Below, piece after piece: positions 18,314-24,875 of a stretch of DNA of 43,032 nt (the stretch's first letter is position 1; each line of letters starts with the position of its first letter). A program made the position numbers and the translations under genes. Source of the DNA: Planctomycetaceae bacterium. GTDB taxonomy: Bacteria > Planctomycetota > Planctomycetia > Pirellulales > Pirellulaceae. Where the stretch lies: assembly GCA_007121535.1 (NCBI GenBank), contig SKKK01000354.1, positions 1 to 43,032 on the forward strand, in the 5' to 3' direction. The notes under the pieces were generated by a model, which was not told where the DNA came from, did not search any database, and saw only the letters and a list, made by a program, of their open reading frames with translations.

Positions 18314-18362
18314 CGTCTGACGGAGGAGATGAAACGACGTTGAACGAACAAGGGCCGAGTTG

Positions 18363-19268
18363 ATGATCCAGAACGAGCACCAGCCCTACGACAAGAGCAG
18401 CAAATGGCTGATCCAGCACCACGGAGACTCGATGCTACGGCTGGCCAAGGTGGGGCGGATCGAGAATTGGCGGCCCGCGCAGGCCGAGGTCGTCCAGCCA
18501 CGCCAATTGCCGGACGGGCTGCTGGAGGTCCGGCTGCAAGGCGAGTCCCGCGACGACCTGTTCCTGATCGAAGTGGCCACCTACCCGGAACGTCGAGTCG
18601 CACAACAGCTTACGGGGGACCTGATGCTGGTGTATCTGGATCGAGGCGAGTTGCCGGAGGCGGTGACCTTCGTGCTGCGGCCGAAAGGCAAGTACCGGAT
18701 TCCGCGGAGCCGCAACCTGCGCAGCCGCCACGGGTTGTCATCCTGCCATTTGAAGTGGCGAGTCGTGGAATTGTGGACGATCCCGGCAGCGGAGCTATTG
18801 GAGGCCGGCGACGTGGGCCTGATCCCGTGGGTTCCGCTGACCGATTGCGCCGACCCGCCCGAAAAGGTGATGGAACGCTGCCGGGATATGATCGAACAGA
18901 ACGCTCCGTCGGGCGAAAAGGAGAACTTGCTGGCCGTCACCCAAGTGCTCGCCTATTTGCGGTATAATGACGTGGGACTACTAACGATTTTGGGAGGTAG
19001 AAAAGTCATGCTAGAATCGCCGTTGCTTGATGACATCTTCATGGAGAAATACGGGAACCTGCTGACCAAGAAAACCAGCGAGGCCGCTCGCCAGTCCGCT
19101 CAGCGGAGTATCATCACGATTTTGGAGACCCGGTTTGGGGCCGTTCCTCGAGAACTTGCCGACGAAATCAAGTCCGTGGCCGACGAGGACCAACTCCAAA
19201 AACTGGTGCAAACGGCCGCTTCCTGCCCCGATCTGGAGGCGTTTCGCGACGCGATCGACCGGCGCTAA
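18363..19268 (+). CDS. Rpn/YhgA-like putative PD-(D/E)XK nuclease with DUF4351-like C-terminus
   Basis: 301 residues. The N-terminal half resembles the Rpn/transposase_31-type nuclease fold: D65/D66 and E70 in RDDLFLIEVATYPE, followed by QQLTGDLMLVYL. A lysine of the motif is not obvious, so activity is uncertain. The C-terminal 60 residues (RSIITILETRFGAVPRELADEIKSV, CPDLEAFRDAI) resemble DUF4351. Such genes are common, multi-copy and mobile in planctomycetes and cyanobacteria; related Rpn proteins act as nucleases in recombination or phage defence. ATG 18363 is used; a TTG lies one codon upstream. Decayed tandem copies of its 3' half follow at 19.5 and 20.0 kb, and a truncated leader copy lies at 26.0 kb. 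Confidence 0.75.
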   Translation: MIQNEHQPYDKSSKWLIQHHGDSMLRLAKVGRIENWRPAQAEVVQPRQLPDGLLEVRLQGESRDDLFLIEVATYPERRVAQQLTGDLMLVYLDRGELPEAVTFVLRPKGKYRIPRSRNLRSRHGLSSCHLKWRVVELWTIPAAELLEAGDVGLIPWVPLTDCADPPEKVMERCRDMIEQNAPSGEKENLLAVTQVLAYLRYNDVGLLTILGGRKVMLESPLLDDIFMEKYGNLLTKKTSEAARQSAQRSIITILETRFGAVPRELADEIKSVADEDQLQKLVQTAASCPDLEAFRDAIDRR

Positions 19269-19552
19269 GCGACGCTTTCAGGCGGAGGATATCGCAGCGT
19301 TTCCATCAGTCGATCGCTGCAGGTCGGCTCGCATTTACGTTTTGGTCTGAACGGGCCGATCACGCGCCCGAGGACCACCATCAAGGACCGCTCGTCCATC
19401 CGCTGTTGACGCTCGTCGGGGGTGTACGACTTGTGTACGGCACCCGCAAGCCACCGGGGCCAAAAGACTGGACGCCGGGCGACGTGCGCGTTGCCGATTT
19501 CTGGCTGGAGACATGGCCATACGGTGCCGAGATATGATCGAACAGAACGCAC
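19265..19552 (-). pseudogene. Possible - strand gene remnant convergent with the Rpn-like gene
   Basis: A - strand frame ends with a TAG that overlaps the Rpn stop region. Its C-terminal peptide (RKCEPTCSDRLMETLRYPP, then ESVA and stop) recurs in the second spacer copy as RKCEPTQCDRLMETLRYPP, with changes that keep the frame. The second copy has an internal TAG further upstream. This suggests the tail of a once-real convergent gene that was duplicated with the spacer. The family is not recognised, and chance conservation by recent duplication cannot be excluded. Confidence 0.25.
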
Positions 19553-19782
19553 CGTCGGGCGAAAAGGAGAACTTGCTGGCCGAGAAAACCAGCGAGGCCG
19601 CTCGCCAGTCCGCTCAGCGGAGTATCATCACGTTTCTGGAGACCCGGTTTGGGGTCGTTCCTCGAGAACTAGCCGACGAAATCAAGTCCGTGGCCGACGA
19701 GGACCAACTCCAGAAACTGGTGCAAACGGCAGCTTCCTGCCCCGATCTGGAGGCGTTTCGCAACACGATCGACCGGCGCTAA
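19513..19782 (+). pseudogene. Rpn/DUF4351-like gene fragment, copy 2
   Basis: 89 codons beginning MAIRCRDMIEQNAPSGEKENLL and ending in the DUF4351-like tail, CPDLEAFRNTIDRR. It matches residues about 173-301 of the intact protein with an in-frame loss of roughly 45 residues. The nuclease half is absent. The frame is still open, so a small protein could be made, but no ribosome binding site is evident and the ATG arose at the duplication junction. Confidence 0.6.
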
Positions 19783-20026
19783 GCAACGCTTTCAGGCGGG
19801 GGATACCGCAGCGTTTCCATCAGTCGGTCGCACTGGGTCGGCTCGCATTTACGTTCTGGTCTTAACTGGCCGATCACGCGCCCGAGGACCACCATCAAGG
19901 ACGGCTAGTCCATCCGCTGTTGACGCTCGTCGGGGGTGTACGACTTGTGTACGGCGCCCGCAAGCCACTGGGGCCAAAAGACTGGATGCCGGGCGACGCG
20001 CGCGTTGCCGATTTCTGGCTGGAGAC

Positions 20027-20431
20027 ATGGCCATACGGTGCCGGGATGCGATCGAACAGAACGCACCGTCGGGCGAAAAGGAGAACTTGCTGGTCGTCAC
20101 CCAAGTGCTTGCCTATTTGCGGTATAATGATCTGGGACTACTAACGATTTTGGGAGGTAGAAAAATCATTCTAGAATCGCCGTTGCTTGACGACATCTTC
20201 ATAGAGAAGTACGGGAACCTACTGACCGAGAAAACGCGCGAGACGTATCACCGGAATATCATCACGGTTCTGGAGACCCGGTTTGGGGCCGTTCCTCGAG
20301 AACTAGCCGACGAAATCAAGTCCGTGGCCGACGAGGACCAACTCCAGAAACTGGTGCAAACGGCAGCTTCTTGCCCCGATCTGGGGGCGCTTCGCCGCGC
20401 AGTAACGCGAAGCGGGCGGCACGTCCGCTGA
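20027..20431 (+). pseudogene. Rpn/DUF4351-like gene fragment, copy 3
   Basis: 134 codons starting with the same junction-derived MAIRCRD peptide. It retains the middle stretch missing from copy 2 (VTQVLAYLRYNDLGLLTI) and most of the DUF4351-like region. After CPDLGALRR it diverges into unrelated sequence (TRSGRHVR). The N-terminal nuclease half is missing. It is probably non-functional or at most a free C-terminal domain. Confidence 0.6.
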
Positions 20432-20477
20432 ACGCCCGCCATTCCGACCCGATGGCGACCCGCACAGCGGACTCCCT

Positions 20478-20527
20478 GGAACCGCGAAAAGTGCTGGAAC
20501 TGCGAAAAGCGAACTGCGAAAAGTGCC
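20478..20527 (+). repeat. Short tandem repeat
   Basis: Three imperfect copies of GGAACTGCGAAAAG(TGC) lie head to tail directly before the left REP-like element that borders the cassette. Each is 14-18 bases. There is no coding capacity. Confidence 0.6.
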
Positions 20528-20617
20528 ACCCATCAACTGCAGGATCAACACATTGCATCCGTTCGTTCGGACACAGGAAAGCACACAGAAAGGTGGGTAA
20601 CAAGACATGGGTGGCAC
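20523..20617. repeat. REP-like element, left border of the four-gene cassette
   Basis: The ends are perfect inverted 11-mers, GTGCCACCCAT (20523-20533) and ATGGGTGGCAC (20607-20617). A diverged copy in the same orientation lies at 24452-24550. Both share ATCAACACATTGCATCCGTT and CACAGAAAG inside. The two copies bracket the cassette at 20.69-24.41 kb. The motif GTGCCACCCAT also occurs at 41.47 kb, so it is a dispersed repeat and not unique to the cassette. Confidence 0.7.
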
Positions 20618-20687
20618 CTATCGCACCGCAGGTGCTGGACATGTTGGCCCGCAGACCCTATCCTGGTATTGGAAACTGAGGCTGAAA

Positions 20688-22022
20688 ATGAGTAGATCCC
20701 TTCTTCATTCACAGACTTGGCCGACGCCAAAGAGCCGCGACGTAGGCTCATACGGCTCTGTCGAACTGTACGCAGAAGCGCTTCGTATGGCGCAGCGTGA
20801 AGGGGTAATTACGCCAGCGCTCCTTGGCTCGAAGGACAACGGCCTTGGGGCACGGCTCCGAGGGTTGCACATTGTCAAGAGTCCTACGAAGACGATCGCC
20901 GAAGATCTACTTCGCGAACTAAAGGCTTACGGGTGGATCAGACCTTCGACCAACGAACCACCATCATTGATGTTGACGGATGCTGGAAAGAAAATCACGG
21001 AAACTCTGAAGAGCGACCCCCGTGGCTTTCGACGTAAACTGTTGGTCAAGATGCACGAGTGGTTTCAGATCCCTGGATGGTTTGTAACTCGTCTTCATGC
21101 GATCAATCCGAAGCATAATGGAGAAGTTGTGCTCCCTTCTCCTTGCAAAGATTGGACGCCGGAGGCGCGAAATTGGGAAGATGTGAAGTGGACAGATGAG
21201 TTGGAGATCCAGGTTACGCGTTCATATGACCAGACAAAGGCACTGCTACCCCATGGGTTTCCTGTTATGCTCGACACTTGGATCGGCCAGATCAAACGCG
21301 AATGGGAAGAAATTTCGAACGCGCGTCGCCGACGCGTCTCCCGACCAAAGATCGAGCCCGGTGAAAAGGTGAAGACTTACGCTCCCCGTGGCAGGCTTTC
21401 TCGATCCATGCGTGCTGCAGCCGTCGAACTGCTGTTCGCGAATAAACGGCCGTTGGATGGACGCGAGGATTTTGAAACTGCGAAACACCCCATTCCGCCG
21501 CGGTCCTTCCAATCTTGGTGCCCACTCCTTGAATCGCTCGAACTCATTTTCTACACCGACTCGCATCCCAGTGTTACCGGGCGAGTTATCTTCCCCTGCA
21601 GTGCATTTCGTGGCCCGACATGCGATTCGCGATTCGAGGAAATATCGGGCGTCCGTGACCCGGAGGGAAGGACGCTGTGGTTGCATTCGCCCAGTTGGTC
21701 AACGGAGACAAGCCGCCAGTTTATCGAAACTCTCCATTCGGTGTACATCGGAACAAAGAGTCGCACAAAAACGTTGTACGTGTCTTTGCTGGACGTTCGC
21801 GACGAGGTCTGTCGTCGGTTGAGACTAAGTTCCTTCACTTTCGACGAATTCCTGGGGGAAACGATCCGCTACTCGCTAAATTCTCCGGGAGACCGGGCAT
21901 TTGCTATTTCGGTTGAAAGCGATGTCCGACCGAACCTGCAAGGAGGCCACGGAGTCTTTCGGCGGCCTGTCTACCTCCAAAATGTACCCCATTCCTTGAT
22001 TGCGATCTCGTTTGCCACTTGA
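20688..22022 (+). CDS. Cassette gene 1: unknown protein with possible winged-helix N-terminus
   Basis: 444 residues, not recognised. Residues about 25-115 look helical with a winged-helix flavour (YAEALRMAQREGVITPALLG, TIAEDLLRELKAYGWIRP, LMLTDAGKKITETL), suggesting DNA binding. The rest mixes charged helices and beta strands, with a positively charged stretch near 215-235 (NARRRRVSRPK). No signal peptide or membrane segment is visible. ATG 20688 is preferred because upstream codons run into the REP-like repeat. It is the first gene of a compact same-strand cluster; the ATPase gene starts 15 bases downstream. The local sequence is less GC-rich than the flanking core genes. It could be the DNA-recognition or scaffold part of a multi-subunit system; this is inference. 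Confidence 0.75.
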   Translation: MSRSLLHSQTWPTPKSRDVGSYGSVELYAEALRMAQREGVITPALLGSKDNGLGARLRGLHIVKSPTKTIAEDLLRELKAYGWIRPSTNEPPSLMLTDAGKKITETLKSDPRGFRRKLLVKMHEWFQIPGWFVTRLHAINPKHNGEVVLPSPCKDWTPEARNWEDVKWTDELEIQVTRSYDQTKALLPHGFPVMLDTWIGQIKREWEEISNARRRRVSRPKIEPGEKVKTYAPRGRLSRSMRAAAVELLFANKRPLDGREDFETAKHPIPPRSFQSWCPLLESLELIFYTDSHPSVTGRVIFPCSAFRGPTCDSRFEEISGVRDPEGRTLWLHSPSWSTETSRQFIETLHSVYIGTKSRTKTLYVSLLDVRDEVCRRLRLSSFTFDEFLGETIRYSLNSPGDRAFAISVESDVRPNLQGGHGVFRRPVYLQNVPHSLIAISFAT

Positions 22023-22037
22023 ACTGGAGTCGCTCAC

Positions 22038-23441
22038 ATGACCAACCCGCTTCTTCGCCAACCACATCGCTCACATGTCAACGTGGCGACGAGATATGTC
22101 AATCTCGGTCTTCGAAGTAATCCTTTCCCATCCGAGCCCGCCGTAACTCCCGATAGCGACGATCCGCGATTAAACGGAGAAATCTACTGCGAATCGCTTC
22201 ACGAAGACAAGAGGCGCAGGTTCGAGGAAATGCTGATTCGGACCCCAAATCGGCCAAGCGTGAGATCGATTGTATTTCTGATGGATCACGCAAGCCGCCG
22301 AGGGCGCGGAATTGGCAAGACAGCCTTTCTAAATCGACGTCGCAAAAACATCTCTGCGGACCTTGGTGCCTCGGCATCGGCAGACACTGAAATTGTGTTC
22401 GCTGCACACATCATTCCAAAGTCCGAGCCGCAGACGAGGAAGTTTTGGCAATTTGGCCGATTAGTTATCGAGACACTCAACGAGCAGGACGCCTTGCTTC
22501 AGGCTCTGTGTCGATTAAGGGCAAAAAGCTCCATGATTCCAGAGGAGACCCTAGCCGAGGCTGGTAGCCCCGAGCAATGGCCGCAGACGATTGCAGACAA
22601 CGAGTGGCTACGGAGCCGCTTGCGACGGCAAGACCACGATCCGCTCATCAGCCTTAACACAGAGGTTTGTGGAATGCTCTTGAGAGCGCGTGTGCCGGAC
22701 GAACTAGCCAACGCCGTCGCATACCGAGCGCATGACGCGTTTAAGTTCCGACGAGAATACCTTGACGGATTAACTGACTATTGGTGGCGGCGAGACGGCG
22801 GGCGATTGGTCTTTGATGGGCTCGTCAAGGTGTTCATGGCTGCCGATTACACGCGCGGATTGTTGCTGGTGGACGAAGTCGAAAAGATCGTGTTTCGGCA
22901 GAATGTTCAAGAGAGGCGGGCATTTGTAGATGCTCTCCGGTTCTATCTCATTGATGGCGATTCGGCCGCCGCACTCAACAAATTCTTTGGCTTGCTGCTT
23001 ACCATTCATCCCGGAGTCCAAGAGCTTCTTTTGCCGCACTGGAATGCTGCGGGACTCGACCGGCTCGCCGCCCTGGGCGAACCAGAAGCCCAGCAGTACA
23101 CGATCTACCTCGGTCCGCTAAGCCCTGACCAGGCTGAGCCGTTGGTTCAGACATACCTCGATTATTTCCGTTCTGATGAGAAGGAAGCAGGCATGCTCAA
23201 GCCGTTCGATGCCGAGTCCGTCAAAGAGGCCCTCGCTTTAACACATGGCGTGCCCGGACCAATGCTCAATCTCCTTCACCGTGTGATTGAAAAGGCCGTA
23301 GACGAACAGGTGCCCCAGATTGACCGCTCGTTCGTGAAGAGTGCTTACGATTTGTCGAAGAGAGCCGAGCCAGAAGCACCGCCGGGGCCAGCCTACCTGC
23401 CAACGTCTACTGTTGATCTGACTGAACGGGAGCAGACTTAG
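22038..23441 (+). CDS. Cassette gene 2: P-loop (AAA/ORC-like) ATPase
   Basis: 467 residues. A lead-in LGLRSNPFP (23-31) resembles the NPF segment ahead of many ORC/ExeA-type AAA ATPases. The Walker A variant GRGIGKT lies at 89-95 (K94, T95). Walker B is LLLVDE at 275-280 (D279, E280), unusually far downstream, with about 180 residues between, so an inserted domain is likely. Residues 330-440 look like the helical lid of AAA proteins. There is no membrane segment. GGAG at 22026-22029 precedes ATG 22038. Its stop is 2 bases before the next gene. It is probably the energy-coupling or sensor subunit of the cassette. The family was not identified more closely. Confidence 0.8.
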   Translation: MTNPLLRQPHRSHVNVATRYVNLGLRSNPFPSEPAVTPDSDDPRLNGEIYCESLHEDKRRRFEEMLIRTPNRPSVRSIVFLMDHASRRGRGIGKTAFLNRRRKNISADLGASASADTEIVFAAHIIPKSEPQTRKFWQFGRLVIETLNEQDALLQALCRLRAKSSMIPEETLAEAGSPEQWPQTIADNEWLRSRLRRQDHDPLISLNTEVCGMLLRARVPDELANAVAYRAHDAFKFRREYLDGLTDYWWRRDGGRLVFDGLVKVFMAADYTRGLLLVDEVEKIVFRQNVQERRAFVDALRFYLIDGDSAAALNKFFGLLLTIHPGVQELLLPHWNAAGLDRLAALGEPEAQQYTIYLGPLSPDQAEPLVQTYLDYFRSDEKEAGMLKPFDAESVKEALALTHGVPGPMLNLLHRVIEKAVDEQVPQIDRSFVKSAYDLSKRAEPEAPPGPAYLPTSTVDLTEREQT

Positions 23442-23443
23442 AC

Positions 23444-23863
23444 ATGCAGTTCTCTCTCTTGGACAGCGATAGCATTCGGGAGTTGTTAACTCGCAAACGC
23501 GACGAGGGCGACACAGCCAGCGACTATGGCGTTTGTTCTGTCGGCGATTACTTTCGACAAATTGAATCAATTAAGAAGTCTGACAATTCCGATGCTGCAT
23601 TGGACTCCATCTGCTCACGTGCGACGATGCTACATAAGCGTATTGACGACGGGACGATCTACATGCCAGCGCTCGAACTAAGCACATTGCAGTTCGCCTT
23701 GTTCGAAGACGAAGATTTCTATCGGGAGCCTCGTCTGCACGTCGGCATCGCTACAGCCGACGTTCCGCCTGAGTCGACTGTTTCGATGCTCGTACTGCGA
23801 GAGTTCGATAGGGCCTTTGACACGGGGTTTTTTGACGAGTACTGCCGATACAAGAGCGAGTGA
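23444..23863 (+). CDS. Cassette gene 3: small unknown protein
   Basis: 139 residues, acidic, soluble, not recognised. The N-terminal half is helical (DSDSIRELLTRKRDEGD, DYFRQIESIKKS). The C-terminal half looks mixed and ends in FDEYCRYKSE. It lies 2 bases after the ATPase and 6 bases before the PIN gene, so co-translation is likely. By position it could be an adaptor or an antitoxin-like partner for the PIN protein; nothing in the sequence proves this. GGGAG precedes it inside the end of the ATPase gene. Confidence 0.7.
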   Translation: MQFSLLDSDSIRELLTRKRDEGDTASDYGVCSVGDYFRQIESIKKSDNSDAALDSICSRATMLHKRIDDGTIYMPALELSTLQFALFEDEDFYREPRLHVGIATADVPPESTVSMLVLREFDRAFDTGFFDEYCRYKSE

Positions 23864-23869
23864 GTGAGC

Positions 23870-24409
23870 ATGTATCAGGTGATTCTGGATACCGTCGTGA
23901 TGGGGGAGTTCTTGGCGCAGTTTTTTGACAGGCAAGCCGCCAGTCGAGGGGCAGGTCGCTTCGTACCGGCAGGATGGATTACGAATGATCTCGCGCGTCG
24001 GCTGAATCGCATACTGGACCTCCAATGTTCAGGTTTTCTCGACGAGGACTCGCCGCATTCCGGGTCAGGTGTTGTGATATCGAGCTTTGCCTTCGTGGAA
24101 CTTGTGCGTAAGTGGGATGATATAGTGGAAGGACGATTTGGGATGCTCGAGTTTCGCGTATTCTTGGACCAGCCCCCGGAATGGGTGATCATTGATCCAT
24201 TGGACGAATTCTTAACACAAGCGTTTGCAGAAGTACCTAGTCGTGTCTTGGATCATAATGGTAACTGGCTTTCGATTGAATGGGCGGATGCGGTGCATGC
24301 GGCGACGACCATTTCAAGAGGCCGAAATGCGATGCTGGCCACCTCCGACAAAAAGATGACACTCATACCGGAACTCAAGGGCCGCGTGATAGAGCTATCG
24401 CGGTCCTAA
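23870..24409 (+). CDS. Cassette gene 4: PIN-domain nuclease
   Basis: 179 residues. The four acidic positions expected of a PIN metal site can be placed: D7 in VILDTVV, E77 in SSFAFVELV, D140 in EWADAVHAAT and D160 in LATSDKKM. The order and flanking hydrophobic strands match PIN folds; the protein is longer than the usual 130-150 residues, with an extra segment at about 20-65. PIN proteins are Mg-dependent ribonucleases, often toxins of toxin-antitoxin pairs or effectors. ATG 23870 is used; GTG at 23864 is an alternative directly after the previous stop. As the last gene of the cluster it is the likely effector of the ATPase-containing system. Confidence 0.8.
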   Translation: MYQVILDTVVMGEFLAQFFDRQAASRGAGRFVPAGWITNDLARRLNRILDLQCSGFLDEDSPHSGSGVVISSFAFVELVRKWDDIVEGRFGMLEFRVFLDQPPEWVIIDPLDEFLTQAFAEVPSRVLDHNGNWLSIEWADAVHAATTISRGRNAMLATSDKKMTLIPELKGRVIELSRS

Positions 24410-24451
24410 TCTCGTTCGGCTATGGATCAACAACGGCAGCAAGTACCAAAG

Positions 24452-24550
24452 GTGCCACCCATCAACCACACAATCAACACATTGCATCCGTTGGTTTGGA
24501 AGGCGAGATATACACAGAAAGATGGGAGAGAAAGGTGGATGGCATCTATT
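24452..24550. repeat. REP-like element, right border of the four-gene cassette
   Basis: A diverged copy of the element at 20523-20617, in the same orientation. It starts GTGCCACCCATCAAC, shares the ATCAACACATTGCATCCGTT core, and ends in GGTGGATGGCATC, a worn form of the inverted right end. It lies 42 bases after the stop of the PIN gene and runs directly into the DUF1501 fragment. Confidence 0.65.
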
Positions 24551-24552
24551 CC

Positions 24553-24676
24553 CCTGGGGTTTTCCTTGTGGATGGTCGGTGGCGGTTTCCAGACCGGCAT
24601 CACTTACGGAGCAACCGACGAACTCGGCTACACCGCCATCGAAGATCCGGTGCACGTCCACGACATCATCGCGTAG
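24553..24676 (+). pseudogene. 3' fragment of a DUF1501 gene
   Basis: The frame reads GFSLWMVGGGFQTGITYGA, then TDELGYTAIEDPVHVHD and IIA before the stop. It matches the last part of the DUF1501 gene at 16463-17896 (from about 17665). About 110 bases are missing between GTCCACGAC and GTCCATGAC of the intact gene, a deletion across a short direct repeat. Similarity continues past the stop (TAGGTTGCGATGATGCAAAGA compares with TAGGTTTCGATGGTGCAAAGA, one base over the shared 20). The copy therefore includes non-coding flank. Confidence 0.85.
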
Positions 24677-24698
24677 GTTGCGATGATGCAAAGATAAT

Positions 24699-24733
24699 CC
24701 ACAGAATGTACTCACACGAGTCCCCGTCTGTGG
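24699..24733. repeat. Small hairpin between DUF1501 fragment and methyltransferase
   Basis: CCACAGA (24699-24705) and TCTGTGG (24727-24733) pair, and ACTC/GAGT pair inside. There is no T-run. It may be a worn REP element, or could end transcription coming from either side. Confidence 0.4.
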
Positions 24734-24743
24734 CATCCATTTG

Positions 24744-24875
24744 TCATGCTCGTGCCGGACGACTGAGGCATTCCCATTGGCGGACCAACGCTAATTCGAC
24801 GTCGGCACCCCGCGTATTCCAGAAATGACGTACAGCCTTGGCGATGCCGGTTTCAATGCGCCGCTGGCTTAGCAT
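24744..24875 (-). pseudogene. 5' remnant of a restriction-endonuclease-like gene
   Basis: A 43-codon frame starts at ATG 24875-24873, overlapping the methyltransferase stop (ATGCTAA), the classic layout of a coupled restriction-modification pair. The peptide MLSQRRIETGIAKAVRHFWN, continuing TRGAD, resembles the start of PaeR7I/XhoI-type endonucleases, which have an AV-x-x-FW-x-TR helix. The frame stops after a junction with repeat-like and DUF1501-derived sequence, so the catalytic part is lost. The family match is from memory of the motif and needs a search; the overlap and truncation are seen directly. Confidence 0.45.

Larger units (their letters stand above)
19269..20431 (+). repeat. Decayed tandem duplication of the Rpn-like gene's 3' half plus spacer
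   Basis: Two units start at 19269 and 19783, giving a period of 514 bases. Each begins with about 264 bases of spacer (…GCTTTCAGGCGG…), nearly identical between units, then a piece of the 3' half of the Rpn-like gene. Unit 1 lacks about 135 bases of coding sequence between two similar short repeats (AACTTGCTGGCC and AACCTGCTGACC in the parent gene). Unit 2 keeps that stretch but degenerates at its 3' end. This covers the otherwise gene-poor interval before the cassette. Confidence 0.8.

Noticed and set aside
20478-20527. Considered as a CRISPR-like array
   Set aside because: Only three adjacent imperfect repeats of 14-18 bases with no spacers and no cas genes.
24280-24828. 182-codon + strand frame
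   Set aside because: A chimera of out-of-frame PIN gene, REP-like element and DUF1501 fragment; no consistent protein.
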